Shown here: positions 53,901 to 64,000 of the stretch, piece after piece
How the letters are laid out: every line of letters begins with the position of its first letter
How positions within the stretch are numbered: the first letter of the stretch is position 1
From: Lanius collurio
Lineage: Eukaryota > Chordata > Aves > Passeriformes > Laniidae
NCBI GenBank assembly: GCA_020086605.1
Contig: JACBWW010000004.1
Location: 40,841,565 to 40,905,564, forward strand
Direction of reading: 5' to 3'
Length of the DNA: 64,000 nt
Made by a program: the position numbers and the translations under genes
Notes under the pieces: generated by a model
What the model saw: the letters and a program-made list of their open reading frames with translations, nothing else
The model's database searches: none
What the model was told of the DNA's origin: nothing

Positions 53901-55056
53901 TCAATAAAAACTGGCTAAGCTACACAACTTCATGGCATAGCTCTGTTCTCAGAAGTGTTGTTCTTTTCATTGTGAAGAACCAACATCTACACTTCTGTTC
54001 CAAATAATGGTTTTAAACTTCCTGCAGGATGGGAGAAAGGCATTACTTTTTTGATTCCTCCTGTTCTTGCTGAGTCAACACAAGAATGAAGCAGAATTAT
54101 GTTTTCATTTGAGATTCCTCAAAAGAGCTGCAATCAAGCTGAGCTGCACTGCTAAATTCTGTTTTAATTAGAAACAACAAAAATCCTTGAAAACAAATGG
54201 GTCCCAGACATGCAAGTCAGTGGTAAAATGAGGCCTGTGGAATCTTTAAGCAGCAGTGGTCCCTGAACACCAACAGTGCTTGAATGTCAGCAGAAAAAAG
54301 AAATTTAAAAAATGCTTTCACTTACAAAGAAAACAGCTTGGAAATGAAAGCTGACCAGCAGTTTGACTCAGACATCAAACACAGAGACCAGCCAGTCTCA
54401 AAAGAGGGAAGTACATCCTCTAAAGCACATATGCAAACAAGTTTAGAAAGGACAAGGTCAGCCTTGCTAACCTGTGATCCACTACAGATCCTGCTCTTTT
54501 TTGTCTTTTCAGCTTACCCAGCCAACATGCAGAAAGGCCAGGCTGGGATGGAAAGAAGATGCCTCAGAGGAGTAGCAATTCACCTTATGACAGGAGGACT
54601 AACCCACCATTATGTTCCCTTTGAAGTGTATAATCAGTGACATTATCACTAGGAAAATATTCAGGCCTTTTAAAGATCCAGCTGCTGTCTGTGACTCTAT
54701 GACTTATTGCAGTAGTTATTTACTCCACCTGATTGCATGTTGTACAAATTACTATCTCCATTTATGCTGTGTGCAATTACTTGTCTCCATATCTACAAGC
54801 AAAGCCATTTTTCCTCAGTGTGTGGTGGTGAGGGGAAGGACTCCTCAGCTCTCACAGAACCAGTCAGAATGGCAGCGTGCTCTGTTCACTTTGATGTGCA
54901 CTCATCCCCAGCTTGCTGCCAACAGCCTGTTTGTTTCTGTAGGGAGTGATTTCGAGAAGACCCTCACAGTGTCAGTGATGAAGGGAGCCTACTTTGCTCT
55001 GGCTTGCTCTGGTTTGTGTAACTCAGCAGCAGGGTCCAGCCACCACATGGTGGGAG

Positions 55057-55650
55057 ACAGAATCATATAATATGCCCAGCTGGAAGGGAACCACAAGCAT
55101 AATCAAAGCCTAACTCCTGGCCCCGCACAGCACAGTCCCAAGAATCACACCATGTGCCTGGGAGTGTTTTACTCAAATGCTTCTTGAACTCTGTCAGGCT
55201 TGGTACAATTATCACTTCCCTGGGGAGCCTGTTCCAGTGCCTAAACATCCTCTGGTGAAAAAAACTTTTCCTAATATCAAACCTAAATCTCCCCTGACAC
55301 AACTTCAGGCCATTCCCTTGGGTCCTGTCACTGGTAACCAAAAAGAGATATCTGGGTCTGTCCCCTGTTCTTCCCCTCACAAGGAAGTTGTAAGTGCAGT
55401 GAGGTCTCTCCTCAGTCTCCTCCAGGCTGAACAGACCAAGGGACCTCGGCTGCTCCTTGTATGGCTTCCCCACTGGGCGCTTCACCTTCTTCAGAAGCTT
55501 TCTAATATCTTTCTATCTTTTATATTGTGGCACCCAAAACTGCCCCAGCACCCGAGGTGAGGCCACCCCAGTGCAGAGCAGAGCAGGACAATCCTCTGCC
55601 TTGCCTGGTTGGTTATGCTGTGCCTGATGCCCCCCAGGGTCAAAAACCCT
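55057..55650 (-). mobile_element. CR1 LINE 3' end with C-terminal ORF2 remnant, antisense
   Basis: The left edge ACAGAATCATATAATATGCC, followed by CAGCTGGAAGGGAACC, is the reverse complement of a standard CR1 terminus. Downstream blocks (GGGGAGCCTGTTCCAGTGCC, TTTTCCTAATATCAAACCTA, GGTCTCTCCTCAGTCTCCTC) are CR1 consensus-like. On the - strand a frame open from about 55485 to the tail encodes the ORF2 C-terminus: GLFSLEETEER, SDRTQGNGLKL, RFRFDIRKSFF and HWNRLPREV are the familiar conserved blocks. The 5' part is missing. This copy is better preserved than the ones at 7520 and 17870, hence younger. The right border is approximate and similarity may trail to about 55680. Confidence 0.92.
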
Positions 55651-56304
55651 GGCTCCTGTTTGACTTTGTGACACATTTACTACCTGGCACTGAAAAAGTA
55701 ATTTTCTCTTTTCTTTCCATTTTGTCTGCCAGGCCTGTTTAAGGCTGTGTACTCTTTGGAACACTGTCCACTGTACCTTCTTTCCAATCCCTAACAACCA
55801 AGGGCTCCTGAGAAGGAAAAGGCTTCTCATACACTCTGATGAGTTCTTCTTATATCCATACTGAGTTTAGTACTGCATACACTTGAAGCTCAAATTGTAT
55901 ACTAATATGTGTATCTGGGAAGGCAAGGAATATTTACAATATTCATGTTTTCATCTGCAAAATTCACTTTATAACTTCTAGTGCTCTGCCAAAAAGCACT
56001 GGGAGAAGCCATCAGAAAAGTCACCTCAGTTTTGATAAATATATTTGTCAAGGCCAAAGCACAGCCTGCCAAAATATTTCATAGTCCTAGGCTCCAAAAC
56101 AGGCAATGCTCGAAAATGCACAGGGGATCATCTTGGAAAACAGGGGGCTGGGTTTCATCTTGCTAAGTCTATCTCTCTGCCTACAGAAGGAAGAAAAGGA
56201 GAAAGGGAATTTTTTCTGAAAGCAATTGTTCTGCCCCATTCCCTCCCACTTATTCCCTTCAAAGAGCCACACACACTGCTTCTCTACTCTGCCCTGCCCA
56301 TTTT
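55651..56304. other. Unassigned intergenic DNA between two repeats
   Basis: No gene or named repeat is recognised. The first hundred bases could be additional CR1 sequence too diverged to read by eye. Confidence 0.4.
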
Positions 56305-56950
56305 TGCTGGTTTAGCCATATTGGAAATACATACTCCAAGAGAAGGCAGGTTATAAACCATCCCTCCCCCACCAGGTTTGGGAAAAATAAACCTTTTCCT
56401 TGAAAGAAAGTGAAAGAGATAAAAACTATTTATTTAACAAACACACAGGTAAAGGATAATCATGCTAAACAATAAACCCCCCTCGCTATAGAGGAAAAAC
56501 ACCTGGGAAACATCCAAAGTCCTTCCGTAGGCAGTCTCTCTCGTGGGCCCTCCCCAAGGCCCTCCACCTCGGTGGAAGAAGTCCTGATGTTCTGATGTGA
56601 AGCAATCCAGGAAAGAAGAGAAGGGAAAAAACCCCAAAATTCCAGGGCAAACAAATTCAACTCTCCGGAGAAAAAACGAGCCCAAAAAAACGTGGCTGAA
56701 AACAAACCCAGCAGTTTTCCTCTGCTCCTCTCCCCCCAGCCAACAACCAGCTGCCCGGGAGAAGAAAAGTGCTGAGCAAGAGCCTGTGTTATCTCTGTCT
56801 GTCCTTGGAAATACAGAACTGTTTTGAAGAAGTCCTACTCAGGTTTTTTCCTCTCTCTGAGGCCAGTTTAAAGGCATTGAAAGGCATATAAACCTAATTT
56901 CTGGGTAGGGGAAATGATAGGGAATATTTCAAATCACCCCAAGACACCCC
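56305..56950 (-). mobile_element. Probable avian LTR (solo), antisense
   Basis: Read on the - strand, this has the order expected of an LTR. It begins near GTGTCTTGGGGTG, runs through a G/T-rich middle and a more CpG-containing block (about 56500-56770), and then has an AATAAA poly(A) signal (56429-56434) in the context TTAAATAAATAGTTTTTATCTC. It next passes through CTTTCAAGGAAAAGG and AACCTGGTGGGGGAGGGATGG and may end GGCTAAACCAGCA. Composition differs sharply from the flanks. No viral genes are attached. The family resemblance is from memory, the ends are estimates and I found no target-site duplication, so the exact class (ERVL or ERVK) is open. Confidence 0.62.
56429..56434 (-). promoter_or_regulatory. 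Poly(A) signal inside the LTR-like element
   Basis: TTTATT on the + strand is AATAAA on the - strand, placed where an LTR R-region signal would lie. It could terminate antisense transcripts, but that is inference. Confidence 0.5.
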
Positions 56951-59900
56951 TTAAAAGACATGGGCAGATAATCTCACTTGTTGCAGCCAAGGGGAGAGGA
57001 TGAAATCTGAACACAAAACTGGGACCTTGCTCAGAGGTCAGTCTATACTAGACACAACAGGAAAGTTTTCATTCTGGGGATGATGATTAGTCTCCCTGCC
57101 ATCTTATATATTTATTTAACTCTTACTAAAGCAATTAAAAAATCTGGTTCAGTAAAAAAAAAAACTCTTAAAAATTACTGATCATTCCCTCTTGTATCAA
57201 AGGCAGTAATTCCTAATCTTAAAGTAAATGTAAAAGGTACAATTTAACCCTCAGTGCTTTAAAATAGTTAATAAAACTGCTAAACCAGGCTTTCAAGACA
57301 TGAGCTCCGCCAGTCTCCTGTGTGCACTTGCATTCTCATGTCAACCCAAATTTCAGGGTTGATGTGAATGAAGAAAGGAGGAATTAGATGAAATTTTAAA
57401 TTCTGACCCACTGTTTGACTCAGAAAGTCCATCTAAAACATTTCCCAGCTAACAGCGAAGGCAATTTCATTTTAACAGGAAGTTCTGAGCTAAAAAGCAG
57501 AAGCAGGATGCAAAGGCCTCATACAGCAGACAACAATTTAGTGCTGTGATTCTAAAAGCATCATTAAATAAAATACTTTCTAGTGTTAATTCCAGCTAAT
57601 TATATCAGCAAGCTACCCAGCATGAAAAAAACTCATTTTAAGTTGGCTCTACAGATGAAAGACATGATACAATATATTTGTAAAGGGAGAACTGCTTATC
57701 ATTTATGAAGAAACTATTTACTTTTGCTAGCAGAAGTGGTCTGTATGAAATATGCCAAACACCTCCACCTGGTTCTTCAGTAGCTCCAGCTCTAATGCGA
57801 AACAAAGACCCTTTGGCTTTCACTTAGCCAGGCTGATCAGTTGTTTTAATGAGAGCAAAATAAAAAATATTATGAGCACAAAGGTTTTTCCACATTAGGA
57901 CATGAAACAGCAGAGTAAAAATAACCACTTGTTTTACACAAAAGCTCCCAGCACAGCAACTGAAACAGCACCTGTAAACAAGGGGGAAATCAGCCCAGAG
58001 GTAGCTGCCATGAACAGAGCTGGGCTTTGCCACCCTTCTTCCCACAGTATCACTCTAATAACGATAGGGATTAGGGAGCCAGCTTTACAAATGGCATAAA
58101 TTACTCTTTCCTCCTCTCTCTCAGTGTGGTCACACAACACTCCAGGCATCTTTTCCCTAATTTCCACAGCACAAGAATGCTGATTCTGCTGCTGGGCCTT
58201 CATCTACTCATGATATATAAAGCTCCCAAAGGAGCAAAGGAAAACACAAAAAGATTGCAAAACCTGTAATAATAGCCAAATCATCTATAGGAACTTTTCT
58301 GCCCCACAGGATTTCACTTGAAAAATCAGAGAAGAAACCATAAAGATTGGGTGAAAATGGACACACACAGTCCTAAATAATTTCCTACACTGGGCAGTAA
58401 TTCTGTCTATTGGCTATTTTTAGTCACAGTCCCATCTTCCACAACTGCAAGCAATGACAGCATAGAGTGCAGTACATGCTCTCCACCAGTGCACTGGAAG
58501 AAAAATGACGAGAACATATCACAAGTCCTACCTAGATGAGGCAATGAGGTTGTAAGGAAGAATAGAAAAATAATATTTAGTGAAAATTAGCAATGTTTGT
58601 ATGGGGGCTTTTTAGCTGCTTTTACACTTGCAAATGTATGTAATAAATAAAGGAAAACAATATATAGTATTACTTTTTGGAGTAGGATAAGCAATAGAGG
58701 TAACCATAATGTGTAGACTTTACATATTGGAAGAAACTTGAAACCCCATCATCTTCTACTCCATCTGCACTAACCTTAACCTTTGAGGAAGGTGAGGGAG
58801 ATCACTCAGTCAGTCCCTGCTGCAGCCACACACAGAGCAGGAACTTAACAGCACGAGATGACAGAGCTGAAATATTGGATAGCCCAGCTCTGAGAAACTG
58901 TTCCAGGATTTGCAGAAAAAATGCAACGATCTGGGAAGCCCTACAGCAAGTCATGTATCCAAAAAACCTCATGGTATGCAATCTAGAGATAAGAGGGTCT
59001 CTGCCCTTCTGCCACTATGTGTATGTCTGCTCAGATTAGTGGCTTCTGGTAAACAAAATAAGGAAAGTTAGGAAGTCACTAGAAAGACAATATATTGCTT
59101 ATTTACATGAAACATTTCCACATGATCTTCATTACTGCTCTCAAAAATCAGGTGAGCAAGGTAATGAATGCCCTGTGATTAAACTCTGCTCCCATCTGGG
59201 CAGCCAGCTCATCATTCATACACAGAGGTCATTCATACATAGGGTTTTATGTTCTGCCTTCCTACACTAGACTAAATTTTACCTTATTTAAACTCCACAC
59301 AATGGAAGGAACAAAATATGATCTGTGTGCTACATGAAGGCAGCTTGAAAGTGCCCATTTGCTTTGCTCCCAGCACTTAAATGGAGAATAAGTTCTAATG
59401 TGCTGGAAGTCAGAGTAGGAACTTATTTCATTAAGAGTTTGTAAGAAACTTCTTTGTTTCTAGGAAAAATAGCCTAGTTTTTTCTATAGTATTTTTACTG
59501 AAACAATTTTAAGTCACACTGTAACCAATTAAACACTGAAATATATCCAGAAAAGGTAACTGGTATAAGTAGGAACGTAAAACAACAAACTGTTTCAAAT
59601 TTTGAGTCTTAAATTCCATTAACTGCATTTTTTTGCAACATCACATTTTGTTATAATGTTCTCATTCCAACAGAATACATTTTAAACCACATTTTGCCTT
59701 TAATTTCATAGACTAACATGGTGAGTGGTGTTATTTATTTTTTCAACTGTTTGAATATGTAGCATTAATCAAGTTCTATTCCCGTTATTTTTTCATATTA
59801 AGCTGGTTTTTTTTCCTAAAAGATGATATATTTTTCCCCAACACAGGCTATCAAAGGGATTGCCTGGCAGACTACAAAACACCAATTCAGGTTTACTTAA

Positions 59901-62900
59901 TTTGCACTTATTACATATAAAAGCCATCACAGAAGGAATGTTATTTTCAGGAAATAGCTGCATACAACCTCTTCAAGCTACAGAGGTAGAACCCATCTGC
60001 TTTGTGCTGCCGTTTGTTTAAGTGAAATCACAGAGCTGCACTGTGTATTAATCAAAACAGTAAACTTCAAAAGACATGTCCCAAATCCAGGAGAGACTGT
60101 AATTACAGTTCCTGTGAACATCCATTAGCTTTGCAGTCTCCACAACGAGCATGCACTGAACACTTCCCCCGCTCTTACAAATGATTACCACTGGTAGCTC
60201 ACAGCAGAAATGAAAAAAGCATTTAATATTTTTGCTTAAGCCCATAAACACTAAATTGTTATAACTCCCTCAACAATTCTTTATAACTAAGAAGTGGTTA
60301 AAGAGCCTGTCTTACTATTGCCAGCCTTTAGTCTACCTTATCACATTCTTTCTTATCTTTCTCTCCTAACTTTCTTACCTCAAAGCTACACTTGGTTCTG
60401 CAGTTTCCCACCTACATACGATAAAAAAATGAACTATAACATGAAATACTATAGCAATTTTTCTTGAAGTAGTAGCACCTCACAATGAGAAAGGAAACAA
60501 CTTATTTTCCACAATTTTCTGTTAAATCTGCTTCTCATTACAAAGATGCTATGGCAGCTCAAGTTTTCAAGATATACTTACCACAGGAGATAAGATGGGA
60601 TGCTGTTACCCCAGAAGAATGGTCCACGTGGTCCTACAAGCAGATAGCTACGTCCTCTTTTCTGTCACAAGATACTTAGTTGTATACAGATACCCTCCCT
60701 TGATACCTGTTAAAACGATGTGTGTGATGATAATTGACAATAAAACTACTAGCTTCATATCTAAGGCCAGCTGCAACAGAATCAGCTGCTATTTATTTTT
60801 CTCAGTGAATGCAATAAAAATTGTGCAGAGAAATGTGTTTATCTTAACCCTTTCTAAGTCTAACTCAAGAAAGAAAATCACCCAAAAATACAAGAGCAAA
60901 TATCAGTTGGAAAAAAGCTCCACTTGGCATCAGGTAGATCAAAGATACCTTCACATTCATAGGTCTTGAGATTTTATACAAATAAAAGGAAATTTTTCTT
61001 GCAATAGAGCCAGATTATACAGCAAACCTTTTTTGGTTTTTTTAAAATGCATCTTAGAAAACCTGAATATACTGTGTTGAAATAAACACACTTCCATTTC
61101 ACTGCTTGCTTTAGTAGGTGTAAGCTGTTTTAACAGAAACACTAAATATTTCTCCCCAGTCATAGCCTTGATTCTTTATGTTCAGTATCTTTGGCCTTAC
61201 CCTGCCAAGTACCTCATTTAAAAATACTTTTGAAATTTAGGAAAAAAATAATGAAGTGTCACTTCAGCACTCCCTCCCACCTTCTGCCCCTCATGCAGTT
61301 TTCCCCACTTGTCATAAAAGAGATGCTCTGCAGAACCTCCTTTCATACCAGCATCTCTCTTCTGTGTCACTTCTCATAAATGTGCTGAGGTGCAAATTTC
61401 AAAACAAAGCTGTTTTCATTGTGGCTCACTGATGTCTCAATTCTCTGTTAATACAGGACAACCTGACATTCCTAAATATTGAAAACTTAGGGAAATACAA
61501 GACCAACCCATCAGAAGCTGTTCTGCATTCATTCTGGAGCTCACATGCCTTCTGATGCTCATTTGTTTGTTTCTTTTTCCTTTTCTTTTTTGAAACAGAG
61601 AATTTCACAAAAAAAGAATAATGCCAATTTTGTTTCTTTTAGAATATTATTTCCAAAGCAACAAACATTATTTGCCTTTAGAGACAATGGCAACAACATT
61701 CTTGGCCTCAAGCACCAATATGCCATGGATGACTCAAAATCCTATCTGGTACTTCTTGTCTGGTATTTATTTTTCATGATACAGCAAGGGTTGGTTTTAT
61801 CTTTTTGAAGCGCAGAGGTGTTTGTTCTACCTCTCAGGATGGAAAAGACATTTCTTTCTAACATAGCTGTACTTGGAGACAAACAGGAATCATGAACTTC
61901 ATAAAAAATCATCACAGAATATAAAAAAAAAAGAAAATTGCGATAAATTATGTATATCTACCTTTTCTAGAGATGAAACCAGCTAAGATGAAATATCATT
62001 TTCTTCCCCACATCCAATTTGGGAAGCTACCTACCAGCTAATACAGAACTGCTGGTTCCCTTCCACTGCTGAGTATTTTTTCCTGAGACACTCTGGTTCA
62101 ATAGTGCCATGGAAAGGAGAAAAAACAGTGTAATAGAATTTAAGTCTTGTGCTATTCTAGATACCATTGCCAGAGCGAATTTAAATTGCTTTTGAATGAA
62201 CTAGAAAGTTCAAGTTAATTGAACACAAGGATTCATGTAGCAAATTACCTTACTACTAATGGTATGGAAGAAAGAAACCTGATTAGTAAGCCCAGCTGGA
62301 TACTCGCAATGTGAGAAGTCGAGAGATGCCAGAACTAAATCAGGAAGGTGAAGATCAATAGTTCTTTAATCAATGGTGGATTACAGTGGGATTTATTCTG
62401 CTGAAAACAGCAGGGGCAGATAAATTCCCCGCTGAGATTAATTACTGGGAAGGGTGGATGTGAACAGAGGAGTGCAGTTATCTTTGTGACAACTGTAAGT
62501 GGCAAGAAGAACACCAGTGGGAGTACAGAGCTCTTTGCCTGAGTCTCTGCTGGTGACCAATGACACCCTCATCAAATTCCCAGCACTTCTTAGGTCCTTA
62601 GAAGAAATTGCCCTGAAGCCTGTGGATTTCAACAAACACAAATACTATAAACCAAGAAGCAGGGACACAATTTTTTGGCTTTGTTTTTAAACTGATGGGT
62701 TTTTACAGCTGTTGGGTTCCTAAAAAATCCATATTACAGAGACAAAAGCACCAATGTGTGCAGCTGAAGAATGACAGCTTCATGCACAAAGATGCTGATG
62801 ACATTCACAGTGACTGCTTAAGTCAAGGAGTTGTCAGAGCTGCTTGGGCTCTGTCTGCTGGGGACATGGAATCCATCATGTCCATGGAATCCATCATGTC

Positions 62901-63549
62901 CATGGAATCCATGATTACCATTAGGGCCTTTGTTGCCAAATGTTACAGTTTTCACTAACTGGCCCCTAATGCATCATGCTCTAGGGCTAAATACTGTACC
63001 TGAGACACTAAGCAGGATGAGCAGAATAGGGAAATCACAGATCATCTCTTGTAACAGAACTGATTTAGAACAGGTAGTAAATTGAAATTACTGTGACTTT
63101 GAACTGCTTAAGGAATTTACTAACATGACAAAACAAACAGAGCCAACAGCTTAGCTTGTCAGTGCTTGATTTTCTACCAGCTTGAGGGAAAGTCTGCTAA
63201 TTGGTCTCCCGTCCTGACATTTTATGTTCACTTACCTTACCAGAAGACAGCAAGATGCAGAGAGTCCAGCAGATTTTAAATTTGCTGGATGTAATATGAT
63301 GGATTTATTGTTTTCTTACTATGGTTATTACCAGCAGCTCTTTGAGAGGTCTCCATCTTACACTCTGATCAGATGGCATCAACTCTCCCATTTTATTTCT
63401 TGTAGAAAACATTTCAAAAAATATTTTCAACTCTGACTCCATCCAGCTATGTTGGTTTGTTTTCAATGACTCAGAATTCAGGTACTTTAAGAGAAATCTC
63501 TGTGGTTTTTTACTCTGAATTTTATCAGATACCAACAATCATGTCTTTG
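56951..63549. other. Intergenic DNA between TSPAN4 and CHID1, right part
   Basis: AT-rich sequence without a recognised gene, RNA or transposon. It includes an 18-bp tandem repeat at 62865-62915 and a few A-rich runs (for example 61924-61936). Open frames are short and match nothing. Confidence 0.5.
62865..62915. repeat. 18-bp tandem repeat, 2.8 copies
   Basis: CATGGAATCCATCATGTC occurs at 62865-62882 and 62883-62900, with a partial third copy at 62901-62915. The period is a multiple of three, so one frame reads the repeated hexapeptide MESIMS, but there is no evidence of coding. The unit itself contains ATGGAATCCAT, a near-palindrome. Confidence 0.92.
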
Positions 63550-63715
63550 TGGCAAATCAAAAAAGATTCTTTATTGAGAAAAAAATGCAAGTTTAATACA
63601 GATATGATATAAATTACAAAAAATGTTCTAAAAATCACCTCTTCAGGATACTCATATTAATTGAAGGTGGAGCCTCAGTGAAGCAAATAAAGTCTTTCCC
63701 AGATCATCTATGGTT
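63550..63715 (-). other. CHID1: CHID1 3' untranslated region (candidate extent)
   Basis: About 140-165 bases follow the CHID1 stop codon on the - strand, up to just beyond the AATAAA at 63570-63575. The cleavage site is inferred to lie 10-25 bases past the signal. Confidence 0.6.
63570..63575 (-). promoter_or_regulatory. Likely CHID1 poly(A) signal
   Basis: TTTATT on the + strand is AATAAA on the - strand, 141 bases after the CHID1 stop. It is the first canonical hexamer in that direction. Confidence 0.6.
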
Positions 63716-63814
<99 letters not shown>

Positions 63815-64000
63815 CTAAGAGAAAGACACATAAAGCAATCACACTTCAGTCCCAGATACCAGACACTCCATACTGCCATCTCTTCATGACATTATCAGAC
63901 CTTTTAAAACATCTCTCCTCGAACCAGCTACTGAAAAACCTCTTCTGTACTTCAAATACTCTCTGGTTAGCAAGCATTAATTCAGTCAAAGACAGTTAAT
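63815..64000 (-). other. CHID1: CHID1 intron (partial)
   Basis: Sequence upstream of the terminal exon on the - strand, beginning with the acceptor CTTTCTCTTAG. The preceding CHID1 exon is not reached before the window ends. Confidence 0.85.

Larger units (their letters stand above)
42954..55056. other. Intergenic or long 3' UTR DNA between TSPAN4 and CHID1, left part
   Basis: I recognise no exon, RNA gene or autonomous transposon. It holds A/C-rich tracts (45535-45596 and 45891-45994), a GT/CA microsatellite (47311-47348), an AT/CA/GA compound microsatellite (50921-50973) and a single unresolved base at 49958. A fragment such as ACAGAATCACAGAAA near 43887 recalls CR1 tail sequence but is too short to call. 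Confidence 0.5.

Noticed and set aside
54612..55070. 152-codon open frame (+)
   Set aside because: It has no homology that I recognise and runs into the edge of a CR1 element; overlapping frames are equally open.
55063..55485. 140-codon open frame (-) as a host gene
   Set aside because: It is the C-terminal ORF2 remnant of a CR1 element, ending in the element's 3' tail.

Overview
The window looks like nuclear DNA from a bird. The evidence is three CR1 LINE fragments, one avian-type LTR fragment and a second probable one, many G/T- and A/C-rich tracts, AT-rich CpG-poor non-coding DNA, and short coding exons separated by kilobase introns. There are no bacterial-style operons, and nearly all open frames of 60-160 codons look like chance readings of non-coding DNA or of repeats. 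A songbird-like genome is plausible from the repeat style, but I cannot fix the species.

Two protein-coding genes are recognisable by homology, and both are partial. The first is the 3' half of a tetraspanin on the + strand. Four exons (29938-30039, 37550-37681, 39687-39770, 42481-42549) join in one frame with canonical AG/GT borders and phase-0 introns. They encode 128 residues that match the C-terminal 128 of TSPAN4: the large extracellular loop with CCG and PDSCC motifs, the fourth membrane segment and the short tail. The second is the terminal coding exon of CHID1 (chitinase-domain-containing 1, also called SI-CLP) on the - strand at 63716-63814. It encodes the last 32 residues and is followed by a likely poly(A) signal at 63570-63575. 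TSPAN4 and CHID1 point at each other, the same order and orientation as on human 11p15.5.

Layout: 1-29937 shows no exon I can defend and is best read as intron (or intron plus 5' flank) of TSPAN4. It carries two antisense CR1 fragments (about 7520-8230 and 17870-18325), tandem duplications and homopolymer tracts. 29938-42549 is the TSPAN4 3' half, with an antisense LTR fragment inside the third intron. 42550-63715 is about 21 kb between the two facing stop codons. It holds the TSPAN4 3' UTR, another CR1 3' end (about 55057-55650), a probable LTR (about 56305-56950) and simple repeats, but no recognised gene. 63815-64000 is CHID1 intron.

I found no CRISPR array, rRNA, tRNA, CpG island or convincing new multi-gene system. 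The items most worth following are the large gap between the two facing genes, the LTR close to a TSPAN4 exon, an open frame with an immediate poly(A) signal at 2334-2603 (-), and a strong splice donor inside the TSPAN4 3' UTR.
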